DNA from: Nitrospirota bacterium
GTDB lineage: Bacteria > Nitrospirota > Nitrospiria > Nitrospirales > Nitrospiraceae
Assembly (NCBI GenBank): GCA_030684575.1
Contig: JAUXVD010000008.1
Span: 434,001 to 498,000 of the forward strand
Length of the DNA: 64,000 bases
Direction of reading: 5' to 3'
Shown in pieces: positions 1 through 8,175 of this stretch. The notes under the pieces are model-generated. The model did no database searches. It worked only from the letters and a program-made list of their open reading frames with translations, and was not told where the DNA came from. Within the stretch, counting starts at the first letter, position 1, and every line of letters starts with the position of its first letter. Position numbers and translations under genes: made by a program.

Positions 1-756
1 GGCCTTCCGGGAGTCCTGCAAGAGCATCAATCCTAGCAATCCCGTCGATTCCGACTGCGGGAGCAAGGTATTCAGCAGTCGGCCTAAGCGAATCGCTTCC
101 CCACAGAGATCGTGCCGCGTCACGGCTTCACCGAATGAGGCCGAGTATCCTTCGTTGAAGACGAGGTAGACCACGCGGAGCACGGCGTCCCATCGGTCCG
201 GCAGTTCTTTCTCGGATGGTACCTCATAGGGAATGCGCGCGTCGCGGATCTTGGCCTTGGCCCGCACGATCCGCTGCGCGACGGTGGCCGGTTTTGTCAG
301 GAATGCCCGCGCGATCTCTTCAGTCGTGAGACCGCAGACTTCGCGCAGGGTCATGGCGGCCTGGGCTTCAGGCGCGAGGGCGGGATGACAACATGTGAAG
401 ATCAATCGGAGCCGGTCGTCCTCGAGGTGTTCGTCCTCCTGCTGTTCGGTCTCAATTGTGGCTGTGGGTTCCGTTTCCTTTGCCAATTCTGCCACAGACG
501 CATCATGCCGGGCGCGACGGCGCATCCCGTCGATGGCTTTGAAACGTCCAGTCGAAACGAGCCAAGCTCTCGGATTGGCCGGCACACCGTCTCGCGCCCA
601 TTGCTCGACCGCCACGGCAAAGGCTTCGTGCAAGGCCTCTTCGGCAGCGTCGAAGTCGCCAAGCAGGCGTATCAGCGTCGCGAGCACCTGTCGCGACTCA
701 GCGCGATAGATCGTCTCCACCACTGTCCTCGTCCGACTGGAGGCCTCGTCGCTCAT
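1..756 (-). CDS. ECF-type RNA polymerase sigma factor, DUF6596 family (3' end cut by window edge)
   Basis: The minus-strand frame opens with MSDEASSRTRTVVETIYRAE and is unbroken for 252 codons to the window edge, so the C-terminus is missing. Region 2 is recognisable in RLLGDFDAAEEALHEAFAVA and AWLVSTGRFKAIDGMRRR. The FTCCHPAL segment, followed by TLREVCGLTTEEIARAFL (region 4), is the hallmark of the large ECF sigma factors with a C-terminal DUF6596 extension; the last visible residues (GLLGLMLLQDSRKA) are typical of that extension. Family members usually have about 400 residues. They initiate transcription of stress or detoxification genes and often sit beside YCII-type proteins; here the gene lies 27 bp downstream of a broken TetR gene. 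The start is the first ATG of the frame; a GGAGA lies about 12 bases upstream, slightly far. Confidence 0.9.
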   Translation of the reverse strand, partial: MSDEASSRTRTVVETIYRAESRQVLATLIRLLGDFDAAEEALHEAFAVAVEQWARDGVPANPRAWLVSTGRFKAIDGMRRRARHDASVAELAKETEPTATIETEQQEDEHLEDDRLRLIFTCCHPALAPEAQAAMTLREVCGLTTEEIARAFLTKPATVAQRIVRAKAKIRDARIPYEVPSEKELPDRWDAVLRVVYLVFNEGYSASFGEAVTRHDLCGEAIRLGRLLNTLLPQSESTGLLGLMLLQDSRKA

Positions 757-782
757 CGGTTGGGGTATCTCTCCAAGAAAAG

Positions 783-1279
783 TCAGTCGAGGATCGACAA
801 CGCGGTCTTCGCGGTCTGTCTCGCCACGTCGGCCGGCGTGCCGGCTTTGATCATGACGATGGTCCCTTGCATCATCGTGACCAGGACCCGGGCCAACGCG
901 CGCGGGTCTTTGTGTTTCGCAAGTTCCCCTTCGTGCTTCGCGCGTGAAAGCAGCCGAAAGAAGCCCTCTTCCACTATCTGCAACCGTCTCGACATTTTCA
1001 GGGCGATGTCTTTCTCATGTGGACCCAGTTTTACCAGCGTGTTGGTCATTATTCCACCTTGGCGTAATGGATCGGAGAGGCCGAATTCCAGCATGGCGCC
1101 GATGAACTGGCGGATGAGAGGAAGTGCCAGGCCCGCTGGCTCAAGATGGAGAGCCTGCTGCCGATGTCGCTACTGGAGCAATAGAGGTCCATGGCTTTCA
1201 AGAACAGTGCGCGGTTGTCGCCGAAGGTGGCGTAGAGGCTACCGCGATTGAGGCCCGCCGCATTGAGCAGACACTAATC
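783..1279 (-). pseudogene. TetR-family transcriptional regulator, degraded
   Basis: Two minus-strand frames carry parts of one TetR protein. The upstream part reads LLNAAGLNRGSLYATFGDNR, the end of a TetR helix-turn-helix, then ALFLKAMDLYC. The downstream part continues in another frame with GLALPLIRQFIGAMLEFGLS and ends with TPADVARQTAKTALSILD, a typical TetR C-terminal ligand domain. The frame switches near 1150-1185, and an in-frame TAG sits just before the LLNAAG segment where helix 1 should be; no N-terminus is present. An intact ATG-started piece of 103 aa (from 1094) remains but lacks the DNA-binding domain. It is transcribed in the same direction as the sigma factor and probably once regulated it or a lost neighbour. 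Confidence 0.75.
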
Positions 1280-1464
1280 GATGCGTGAAGATCGTGCCAT
1301 GCCGTTGTCAGTACGAGGCCTACGTAGTTCTAGGGAACCCTTTTGTTTTCTATACAATCGCGCTCGCGGTGTAATACAACGTCACAGTTGCCGAATGCCG
1401 ACAATCCGGATGGGAGAATGCCGGGCAGGGGCGATGTCATTCGTTGTCTAGGTGGAGTTTGCGC

Positions 1465-1902
1465 ATGAAGCAGATCTTGGAATATCTACGGTCGTACGGG
1501 AAATCGTTACTGGGGAAGGCAGGCGTGCCTGCAGTCGAGCACGCGATGCATGATGTCTCGTGGCAGGGCAGACCTGCTCTTCGGGTTGAGCGCCGGCGGG
1601 AAGTTCGACATGCGAGAATCAGTCCCTGTACCTATGGCTTGATGCGTTCGGTGGATCGCGATGGTGTGATACTCGAAGAGGGGTATGGCACGGCAGTGAG
1701 CCTCAGCCCGACCGGACTGCGGCTCCTGCTCGGCGTCGCTCCGTCCACAGGGCAGCTTCTGGAAATCCAAACCGGTAACTCAGCGATCAAGAATGCAGTC
1801 TGTCTGGCAGAAGTCTGTTGGACGAAACCCCTGAGGCAAGAGTCGCAGGGTGCGCTCTACCTCGTCGGCTGTCGTGTGAGCTTCGGCAGTACGCATGCGT
1901 GA
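1465..1902 (+). CDS. PilZ-like hypothetical protein (145 aa)
   Basis: The ATG is preceded by AGGTGGAG seven bases upstream, which is why it is preferred to the in-frame TTG 21 bases earlier. The protein has a basic RRREVRHARIS segment followed by CTYGLM, a central region with SPTGLRLLLG, and a C-terminal ALYLVGCRVSFG. This order (basic motif, beta-rich body, LYLVGCR..FG end) is shared with the protein at 19208-19657 in this window, so the two are paralogues. They resemble PilZ-type c-di-GMP receptor domains, but the second PilZ motif (D/NxSxxG) is replaced by SLSPTG, so ligand binding is uncertain. Lone gene with no obvious operon partner. Confidence 0.75.
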   Translation: MKQILEYLRSYGKSLLGKAGVPAVEHAMHDVSWQGRPALRVERRREVRHARISPCTYGLMRSVDRDGVILEEGYGTAVSLSPTGLRLLLGVAPSTGQLLEIQTGNSAIKNAVCLAEVCWTKPLRQESQGALYLVGCRVSFGSTHA

Positions 1903-1960
1903 GGCAGCTCATGCCCTGTGTGGCTAGCCATCTTCTTTCCTTCAGCCTGCTCCCGGCCTC

Positions 1961-2941
1961 CTAAAAATCGTATAGATGATCGAACTGCACCCCTTCCTTC
2001 TCCAGGCTTGGTAGGGTCTCATGCAGTTGTCCCAGCGGAACGAGCAACGCGACACGTTTGTGTGCAGGTTGCGTGAGGATCGTCCATTCGCAGACCCACG
2101 TTCCCCGGTGAAGCAGATCCCGCCAGTCCTTCGGTGCGATGATGGTCATGAGGATAGACTCATTGCCCGCGACTTCGACCAGCCGGACGTTGTGAGCGAG
2201 AAGATCTCGCACGGCCTGTCCGAAGGGTTCGTATCGAGGCAGTGACAGGAGCGTCGAGCGCCCGCCAAGGTTCTGGAGTATACGAATGCTGGGACCGATG
2301 CCACCGATATCCTGAGATCCTTGTTGTGCCCAGGCTTGAATCTCCAGCGCTTCGGGATCGTAGCTTGCTTGTGTGCCTTGTTTGATTGCCAAGCTCCAGG
2401 CGGATTTGAAGAGCAGTTCCACCGTGAACTCGACGCGCCGTTCCCATCGGCGCAGGACAGGCTCTTCCCCTGCTTCTTTCAAGCGCCACAATTCGGAGAG
2501 CTTCGTCCAGAACGGATACTCGTACCAGGGTGTCGCATGGATGAAGCTGGAGTAATCCCGGGCGACCTCTTGGATGAAGCGATCCTCCGCCGTTCGTGCA
2601 GCCCAGGTTCCCTCCGTTGCCATCCAGGCCGTCATGGCCCCGACCGTCGACTCATAGAGGCCCTTGACGGCATATTCAGCGGTATAACTGACGCCGACGA
2701 CGCCGATCATCACGTGATACCCCCAGTTGAAGGTCGGCGCCTGCCAGGTTTCGTGGAGGATCTGGCGATAGAGACACCAGAACTGGCGGATGCTCGTGAA
2801 GTAGGGAAATTCGCTGGGTGGGCGGGCTTGAACAAAGGCCGCGAACTCATCGGCGCTATAGACGATGTACCATTCCGGCAGGGTGAGGAAGGTTTGGTCG
2901 GCGCGACGGGCGTAATGCGTCAGGGTTTGAAGTTTTTTTTT
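1961..2941 (-). CDS. Conserved-looking reading frame downstream of the FAD oxidase; probable frameshifted extension
   Basis: This frame is open from a stop at 2960-2962 down to the TGA/TAG region at 1961. Its first ATG is at 2713, but the upstream part (LTHYARRADQTFLTLPEWYI, then VYSADEFAAFVQARPPSEFP) looks like protein and would be lost with that start. No ATG, and only weak alternative starts, precede it. One helix-like hydrophobic stretch (MIGVVGVSYTAEYAV) lies in the middle; the C-terminal half is soluble (ILTQPAHKRVALLVPLG). The FAD oxidase upstream ends inside the same bases, at a run of nine A. A -1 shift there, or one extra A, would join the two frames into a protein of about 820 aa. 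I do not recognise the domain. Alternatives: separate gene from ATG 2713, or a homopolymer sequencing error. Confidence 0.6.
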   Translation of the reverse strand, partial: KKKLQTLTHYARRADQTFLTLPEWYIVYSADEFAAFVQARPPSEFPYFTSIRQFWCLYRQILHETWQAPTFNWGYHVMIGVVGVSYTAEYAVKGLYESTVGAMTAWMATEGTWAARTAEDRFIQEVARDYSSFIHATPWYEYPFWTKLSELWRLKEAGEEPVLRRWERRVEFTVELLFKSAWSLAIKQGTQASYDPEALEIQAWAQQGSQDIGGIGPSIRILQNLGGRSTLLSLPRYEPFGQAVRDLLAHNVRLVEVAGNESILMTIIAPKDWRDLLHRGTWVCEWTILTQPAHKRVALLVPLGQLHETLPSLEKEGVQFDHLYDF

Positions 2942-4425
2942 ACATCTCGATCGGACGTCTCAGTGGTTGACGGCGTCGGTAACAGCGTTTGCGATATGCC
3001 AGACGGGTGGTAATACCTATCCCATAATTTATTCCGGAACCGGTTGTCCGGATCGAGTTGCTGTTTCAGCAGGAACCATTCCTTCGCGTGCGGGTAGGCC
3101 TGCTGAAATTGCTCGTCGGTGCCATGGAGCTGATAGGGCAGATAGTAGGTCCCGCCCACCGATAGCACCGCATCAATCAGTTCGCGCGTCCAAATGCCGA
3201 CGGTCGTTTTCTCGTGCGGCGCGGTGCCCTGCTTGTAATAGACCACGAAGGCAAACACTTCTTCTCGAGCCCAGGCCATGAGCGAGCCGCGATCCGGCAC
3301 GGCATGGCGGATCGAGACGTTCATGATGTTGGCATGGTAACGCGTGAAGATCTCCGCCATTTTCGGCATGAATTCGTCGAACCGATGGACCGGGACGAAA
3401 TATTCTTGCAGGACATAGGTCGAGGTGTCCCGCGATCGTGGTTCGAGCTGATGCACGTCGTAACTGGCTTCATAATTCCGCCAGACGACGGCTTCGCCGC
3501 GCAGCCGCAGCGGATCGATCACATATTCCCGAAACTGTTTGCCGAACGGAATCTCCGATAGCCAGTAGTAGGAGAGCTGATCGAACCAGTAATGGCTTTG
3601 GATCGGCATCAACCGCTCCTCCACCGTAACTGGCTTGTCCGTAGCCGACCAGGTAATCGAGAGCACCTCGTCGTAGGCCGGTGGGTAGATGTCGCCATTA
3701 TGAAAGATGGCGGTTTTGGAAGGCTTAATGGTTTTGAAGAAGAAATCTTTGTAGGCCGTGACCGGCATGGCTTGGACGCTGCGCTCCACTTTGAGATTAT
3801 CCGCCAGCTCCAGGGTCGCCTCCACAATGACTCCCAGCCCTCCGTATCCGCCGATGCAGCCGAAGAACAGCTCGGGCCGTTCGGTCGGGCTCGCCTCCAC
3901 CAATTGGCCATCTGCAAGGACGACCTTGAGGGCCTTCACAGAACCGATCAGCGGGCCCTGCCCCACGTATCGGCCATGAACGTTCACACTCAAGGAGCCG
4001 CCGACGGTAAAGTTCGAGTAGGACTGCATGATCGTGAGCGACAGATTCTTGTGGTCGATGGTTTCTTGAATGGCGCGCCAGGTGATGCCTGCCTCTACCG
4101 TAATTGTCTTGGTCTCGGGCGAGAAGGCCACGATCCGGTTGAGGCTTCGCATATCCAGGTGCAGCGTCCGTTCCGAGGCCGTTTGTCCGCCCATGCTGAA
4201 GTGCCCTCCGCCGATGGAGATGGGCCCTCGATGGGTCCGCACCAGCTCTCGCACCGCATCCACAGTCTTGGGCACCACGACTTCATCGACCAACACCGGA
4301 TTAATTTGTGTGACATCGTTGACGATCGCCGGGCCGGCCAGGGCGGGAAGGGCCCAGCCGGTGAGGAGCGCAAAGGCAAGGGCAAGGGCAAGGGGAGCGA
4401 ACATCAGCAGTCGTACGATTATCAT
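2920..4425 (-). CDS. FAD-linked oxidase, VAO/aldonolactone oxidase-like, exported or membrane-anchored
   Basis: A 501-aa flavoprotein. The N-terminal 30 residues (MIIVRLLMFAPLALALAFAL...) form a signal peptide or membrane anchor ending near ALAGPA. The FAD-binding PP loop is visible as GPISIGGGHFSMGGQ at about residues 70-85, followed by a second FAD segment with GGSLSVNVHGR and FGCIGGYGGLGVIVEATLEL. The C-terminus (LDPDNRFRNKLWDRYY) matches the end of aldonolactone-oxidase-type VAO enzymes, which oxidise sugar-derived alcohols or lactones using oxygen or a quinone. The substrate cannot be deduced. It starts one base after the stop of the methyltransferase gene upstream, so the two are co-transcribed. 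Its last codons overlap the A9 slippery site. Confidence 0.85.
   Translation of the reverse strand: MIIVRLLMFAPLALALAFALLTGWALPALAGPAIVNDVTQINPVLVDEVVVPKTVDAVRELVRTHRGPISIGGGHFSMGGQTASERTLHLDMRSLNRIVAFSPETKTITVEAGITWRAIQETIDHKNLSLTIMQSYSNFTVGGSLSVNVHGRYVGQGPLIGSVKALKVVLADGQLVEASPTERPELFFGCIGGYGGLGVIVEATLELADNLKVERSVQAMPVTAYKDFFFKTIKPSKTAIFHNGDIYPPAYDEVLSITWSATDKPVTVEERLMPIQSHYWFDQLSYYWLSEIPFGKQFREYVIDPLRLRGEAVVWRNYEASYDVHQLEPRSRDTSTYVLQEYFVPVHRFDEFMPKMAEIFTRYHANIMNVSIRHAVPDRGSLMAWAREEVFAFVVYYKQGTAPHEKTTVGIWTRELIDAVLSVGGTYYLPYQLHGTDEQFQQAYPHAKEWFLLKQQLDPDNRFRNKLWDRYYHPSGISQTLLPTPSTTETSDRDVKKNFKP
2932..2941 (-). other. A9 run with A AAA AAC slippery heptamer at the 3' end of the FAD oxidase
   Basis: Read on the minus strand, the FAD oxidase ends GTA AAA AAA AAC TTC AAA CCC TGA. 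The A AAA AAC heptamer is in the correct phase for tandem -1 slippage, which would enter the 326-codon frame that follows (AAA CTT CAA ACC CTG). Long A runs also promote transcript slippage, and a tenth A in the template would fuse the frames outright. The sequence shows the site; its use is inference. Confidence 0.5.
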
Positions 4426-4426
4426 G

Positions 4427-5479
4427 CTAGAGGGCTCGCGAGGGTGGTTTCACAAACACCATCAATGTATTGTCGGTTGGATCGTGGGCTTGCAGCAGCC
4501 GTGTGGCAGACTTCTCGAACCCGGCAGCGCCAAGCGCTGCCTCTAGCTGCGGCACCGACGTAAAGTTTCTTATTTGTGCGACATTGTCGGCCCAGGAAAT
4601 ATTCAGGCCCGCATTGAAGACATCATGTGCCAATGCCACGAACGCTTCCATCTCAGGACTGGCCACGTTGTGATCTCGGACGACCAGACGCCCTCCCGGC
4701 TTCAATACCTGCCATGCCGCTTGAATGAATCGCGCGCGCTTGTCCGTTGGTGCATGATGAAATCCGATGAAGTTCGTCACGAGGTCGACGCTTTCCGCAG
4801 GGATCGACGGGCCGTCGAACGGCTCGTAGTTTCCCATGGGCACATAGGTGCCGATGGGGGTGAGTTGTCCGCGTTCGGCGATGTCGCTGGGGGAGTAACT
4901 CGGTGCGAGATCGTTCACCACATACATCGGGCCGTCGATCGGGATCAGGGCGCGGATGCCGTTGGCGTAACGTCCGGTCGTTCCGATCTCCACGTAGCCG
5001 GAGAGCGTTCGCGTGGTGCCGAGCAATTCCACCGTCTGGCGGGCCATCTCCGTTTTCTGTTTATGCAAGGCGGGTAGGCCATAGGTGGCTTCCGACAAGA
5101 AGGGCTTGATGGCTGAGAGTCGCTGTTGGAGCGTCGTGTAGATGAGCTGGTCGGAGCCGGACTCGTTGGTCAGGTCGATGATCAATTGGTGGAACCGGTC
5201 TTCAGGATAGAGGTGGTACACGTTTTGAAGGAAGAGGAAAAAGCGATCGCGCGCGCGCAGGTCGCCATAGACCGCGCGGAAGTTGGAGCGAGAAGCCGGC
5301 GGGGCTGAAGGCGCGGTGTTCATGCCGGCTTCGGCCAGATCCAGCAATTGCCAGAGTGGTGCGAGCGAGGGCGAGCCCTTAGGCGGCCATGTCCAAGAGG
5401 GCGAACCGGCAACCGTCGCCAGCGCAGCCAGGGTACATTTGAATGCGGTCCGCCGTGAGATGTGAGGTGAGGTTGCCAT
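4427..5479 (-). CDS. Class I SAM-dependent methyltransferase-like protein with Tat-like leader
   Basis: The chosen ATG has AAAGGAG six bases upstream; a longer in-frame start at 5575 lacks such a site. The 350-aa product begins MATSPHISRRTAFKCTLAAL, resembling a twin-arginine export signal with a hydrophobic core, which is unexpected for a SAM enzyme. The methyltransferase fold is indicated by GYVEIGTTGRYANG (motif I, degenerate), SVDLVTNFIGFHH (motif IV region), WQVLKPGGRLVVRDH (post-II) and a C-terminal LEAALGAAGFEKSAT. It is immediately upstream of the FAD oxidase and shares its transcript. If exported, it is unlikely to use SAM, so either the leader is not functional or the fold has another role. 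Confidence 0.75.
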   Translation of the reverse strand: MATSPHISRRTAFKCTLAALATVAGSPSWTWPPKGSPSLAPLWQLLDLAEAGMNTAPSAPPASRSNFRAVYGDLRARDRFFLFLQNVYHLYPEDRFHQLIIDLTNESGSDQLIYTTLQQRLSAIKPFLSEATYGLPALHKQKTEMARQTVELLGTTRTLSGYVEIGTTGRYANGIRALIPIDGPMYVVNDLAPSYSPSDIAERGQLTPIGTYVPMGNYEPFDGPSIPAESVDLVTNFIGFHHAPTDKRARFIQAAWQVLKPGGRLVVRDHNVASPEMEAFVALAHDVFNAGLNISWADNVAQIRNFTSVPQLEAALGAAGFEKSATRLLQAHDPTDNTLMVFVKPPSRAL

Positions 5480-5787
5480 AGCCCGCTCCTTTGCGGCGGC
5501 ACGAAGTACAGTCGCCTGTTGTAGTATAGGCGTTTCGTCGTGCCGCTCAAGAAGAATTCCGTAGTATGCAGACATCTGCGCCCGCAGTGTGACGTCGCAG
5601 CCTCTGTTAGAAACCAGCGGTCTGGGATATGATCGCCGCGTCGTTTCCGTGGGCCGCGCTCGTCATGCATGAAGCGAACATGGGAAGATGTCATGCGTGG
5701 GAGGCAACAGCTCATCGAACAGATGAAGCAGCCGACGATCTCGACGATATCGCAGGTGGAACGAGTGGATAGGAAAGGAGCGATTCA
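5480..5787. promoter_or_regulatory. Divergent intergenic region between two methyltransferase genes
   Basis: This 308-bp stretch must hold promoters for the minus-strand methyltransferase/FAD oxidase cluster and the plus-strand O-methyltransferase. Ribosome-binding sites are clear at both ends (AAAGGAG on the minus strand, AAAGGAG on the plus strand). A 37-codon plus-strand frame from ATG 5694 overlaps the start of the O-methyltransferase in another frame; it could be a leader peptide, but I see no independent support. No convincing operator seen. Confidence 0.4.
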
Positions 5788-6801
5788 ATGGCCAAAGTTC
5801 GACTGACTCCGGCGAACATCATGCAACTCGGGATGGGGTTTTGGGGGTCGAAGACGCTCTTGAGCGCCATCGAGCTGGGTCTTTTCACGGAACTCGGCAA
5901 AGGCCCTCTGGACGAGGGGGCGTTGACCAAGCGGCTCCAGCTCCATCCCCGTAGCGCGCGGGATTTCTTCGATGCGCTGGTGGTCCTTGGTATGTTGAAG
6001 CGGACCGGGGCGCGCTATGCCAATACGCCGGAAACAGCCAAGTTTCTGGATCGATCGAAACCTTCGTATGCCGGCGGTATGCTGGAAATGTGCAACACAC
6101 GGCTCTATCCATTCTGGGGTTCGCTGACGGAAGGCCTCCGCACCGGTAAGCCGCAGAACGAGGTGAAGACCGGCGAGGATTTCTTCGGCACCTTGTATGC
6201 CGATCCTCAACGGTTGGAGGGGTTCCTCAAGGCCATGACCGGCTTGAGTGTCGGCTCCGCACAGATCATCGCCAAGAAGTTTCCTTGGAAGAAGTACAAG
6301 ACGTTTATGGATGTCGGTTGCGCTCAAGGCGGCGTCGCGGTTGAGATCGCGCTCGTGCACAAACATCTGACGGGCGGGGGGATGGATTTGCCGGTCGTGC
6401 AGCCGGTGTTCGAGGCCTATGCGCGGGAACGGGGTGTTGCGCAGCGGCTGCGCTTTCAGCCCGGTGATTTCTTCAAAGACCCCTTGCCGACATGCGACGT
6501 GATCGTGATGGGGCATATCCTCCACGACTGGAATCTGGAGGAGAAGAGGATGCTCCTCCGCAAGGCCTACGAGGCGTTGTCGCCGAAGGGCGCGATCATC
6601 GTCCACGAAGCCCTCATCGACGACGCACGGAAACAAAATGCATTTGGACTGCTCATGAGCCTCAATATGCTCATTGAAACCCCTGGTGGATTCGACTTCA
6701 CCGGCGCAGACTGCCGCAAGTGGATGAAAGACGCAGGGTTCAAGCGGACGCAGGTCGCCAAATTGGCTGGACCGGACGGCATGGTGGTTGGGTACAAATA
6801 A
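5788..6801 (+). CDS. Acetylserotonin-type O-methyltransferase family protein
   Basis: 337 aa, with AAAGGAG upstream of the ATG. The N-terminal 90 residues form the winged-helix dimerisation domain typical of plant-type O-methyltransferases ([20 protein letters not shown]). The SAM-binding domain follows: [16 protein letters not shown] (motif I), [19 protein letters not shown] and the family hallmark [17 protein letters not shown], whose His is the usual catalytic base. [16 protein letters not shown] is the post-motif region. Bacterial members methylate phenols or polyketide-like metabolites, or act in carotenoid/bacteriochlorophyll routes; the substrate is unknown. It precedes an ECF sigma gene by 65 bp and may be read with it. 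Confidence 0.88.
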   Translation: MAKVRLTPANIMQLGMGFWGSKTLLSAIELGLFTELGKGPLDEGALTKRLQLHPRSARDFFDALVVLGMLKRTGARYANTPETAKFLDRSKPSYAGGMLEMCNTRLYPFWGSLTEGLRTGKPQNEVKTGEDFFGTLYADPQRLEGFLKAMTGLSVGSAQIIAKKFPWKKYKTFMDVGCAQGGVAVEIALVHKHLTGGGMDLPVVQPVFEAYARERGVAQRLRFQPGDFFKDPLPTCDVIVMGHILHDWNLEEKRMLLRKAYEALSPKGAIIVHEALIDDARKQNAFGLLMSLNMLIETPGGFDFTGADCRKWMKDAGFKRTQVAKLAGPDGMVVGYK

Positions 6802-6866
6802 TCGTCGTCGGGAGAGCGTTCAGACGAGTCGTTCGCGTCGAACCGATGGATGAGACGAGGAGACGT

Positions 6867-7457
6867 ATGGACAGTCGAAGAACGCCGGAGGCGGATCAGG
6901 CTTCGAATGCGGTATTGGATAACCTCATGCACGTGTTGCTGGAGCAACATTCTGCGTTCCGGGCGTTCCTGCGCAAGCGGCTGTCTGACGATGCGCTGGT
7001 GGAAGACCTGCTGCAGCAGAGCTTGATGAAGGCCGTCGAACGGCATCATGATCTGAAGACACACGACAGTGCCGTTAGCTGGTTCTACCGCATCCTGCGT
7101 AACGCCGTGACGGATTACTACCGGTCTCACGCCGCCGACCATCGCAAGGTGGAGGGTCTGCTCCAGGAGCTGAGGGCTTCCGAGGAGGACAAGACTCCGG
7201 CATTTGACGAAGTGCGGCCGGCGATCTGTGCATGCCTCACTCCTTTACTGAAAGACATGCGGCCCTCATACGCGGACCTGCTCAGGCGCATCGATCTAGA
7301 GGGGGAGGTGCCTGCCTCTGTTGCGAAGGACTTGGAGCTGACCACCAACAATCTGACTGTCCGTCTCCATCGGGCGCGCCAGGCGCTACGGGCCAGACTG
7401 GAACAGGTCTGCGGAGTCTGCACCAGGCACGGCTGCCTGAACTGTACCTGTGCGTAG
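6867..7457 (+). CDS. ECF sigma factor with C-terminal Cys cluster
   Basis: 196 aa from the ATG preceded by GAGGAG. Region 2 is RKRLSDDALVEDLLQQSLMK and AVSWFYRILRNAVTDYYR; region 4 is PASVAKDLELTTNNLTVRL followed by HRARQALR. The last residues, CGVCTRHGCLNCTC, add five Cys and one His after region 4. This kind of C-terminal metal-binding tail is known in a subset of ECF factors that lack a separate anti-sigma factor and sense metals directly; here that is inference. The next gene encodes a His- and Cys-rich membrane protein of the DUF4396 family, which fits a metal-responsive unit. Confidence 0.88.
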   Translation: MDSRRTPEADQASNAVLDNLMHVLLEQHSAFRAFLRKRLSDDALVEDLLQQSLMKAVERHHDLKTHDSAVSWFYRILRNAVTDYYRSHAADHRKVEGLLQELRASEEDKTPAFDEVRPAICACLTPLLKDMRPSYADLLRRIDLEGEVPASVAKDLELTTNNLTVRLHRARQALRARLEQVCGVCTRHGCLNCTCA

Positions 7458-7549
7458 CAACTTTCCGGTCGGCACCCCCAAGAGAATGCGTTCGTCCAGA
7501 TAGAATCAGCTTTAGAAGGGCACTGTAATAATCCGATCCCTGCTCCGTC

Positions 7550-7557
7550 TGTAAGGG
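7550..7557 (+). promoter_or_regulatory. Possible ECF -35 element (TGTAAGGG) upstream of the DUF4396 gene
   Basis: TGTAAGGG lies 40 bases before the ATG of the DUF4396 gene and resembles the TGTAA-type -35 box used by several ECF groups. No matching -10 box is obvious, and no second copy was found upstream of the sigma gene itself, so this is a weak proposal. Confidence 0.25.
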
Positions 7558-7596
7558 TGAGCGAGGCAATCATCATCACTTACAGGGAGGTTTCAC

Positions 7597-8175
7597 ATGA
7601 TGCAGGCCGAATCAGTTTTCCCCACTCTCTCCGACGAAGAGGCGCCACCAGCATGCTGCTCCAAGCCGAAGCCACAGGCGCCGCCGCACGAGCATCACGG
7701 CCATCATAGTCATCAGGAGGCGGCGCAGGCATCTCCGTCGTTGAATCGCACGGCCTTCATGGCCACGCTGCATTGCTTGACAGGTTGCACCATCGGCGAA
7801 GTGCTCGGCATGGTGATCGGCACGGCGCTTGGATGGCCGACCTGGCCGACCGTCGCCCTCGCGGTGACGCTGGCCTTTCTGTTCGGCTACGGCATGACGC
7901 TCTGGCCGCTTCGCAGGGCAGGGATCGCCTGGGGTACGGCGCTCGGATTGGCGTTTGCGTCCGACACCCTTTCCATGGGCACCATGGAGTTCGTCGACAA
8001 TGCGATCATGCTCGTGATCCCCGGTGCCATGGACGCCGGATTGCTCGACCCGCTATTCTGGGGAAGTCTCGCGGCCTCGCTGGTTCTGGCCGGGGCCGCG
8101 GCCTTTCCCGTGAATCGCTGGTTGATCGCGCGGGGCAAGGGCCATGCGGTGGTGCATGCGTATCACTGCCACTGA
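7597..8175 (+). CDS. DUF4396 domain-containing membrane protein, His-rich N-terminus
   Basis: 192 aa, GGGAGG upstream of the ATG. The first 45 residues are soluble and carry possible metal ligands: a CC pair (PPACCSKPK) and a run rich in His (EHHGHHSHQE). The membrane domain follows with about four helices; HCLTGCTIGEVLGMVIGTAL is characteristic of DUF4396, and ASDTLSMGTMEFVDNAIML and the last helix are also family-like. The C-terminus ends in AYHCH. The family is uncharacterised but is commonly found with metal or redox stress genes. Probably the main target of the Cys-tailed sigma factor upstream, and cotranscribed with the two genes downstream. Confidence 0.85.
   Translation: MMQAESVFPTLSDEEAPPACCSKPKPQAPPHEHHGHHSHQEAAQASPSLNRTAFMATLHCLTGCTIGEVLGMVIGTALGWPTWPTVALAVTLAFLFGYGMTLWPLRRAGIAWGTALGLAFASDTLSMGTMEFVDNAIMLVIPGAMDAGLLDPLFWGSLAASLVLAGAAAFPVNRWLIARGKGHAVVHAYHCH

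Noticed and set aside
385-1251. Long plus-strand open frame over the sigma factor and TetR remnant
   Set aside because: It is the antisense of two recognisable minus-strand genes and has no family resemblance or ribosome-binding site.
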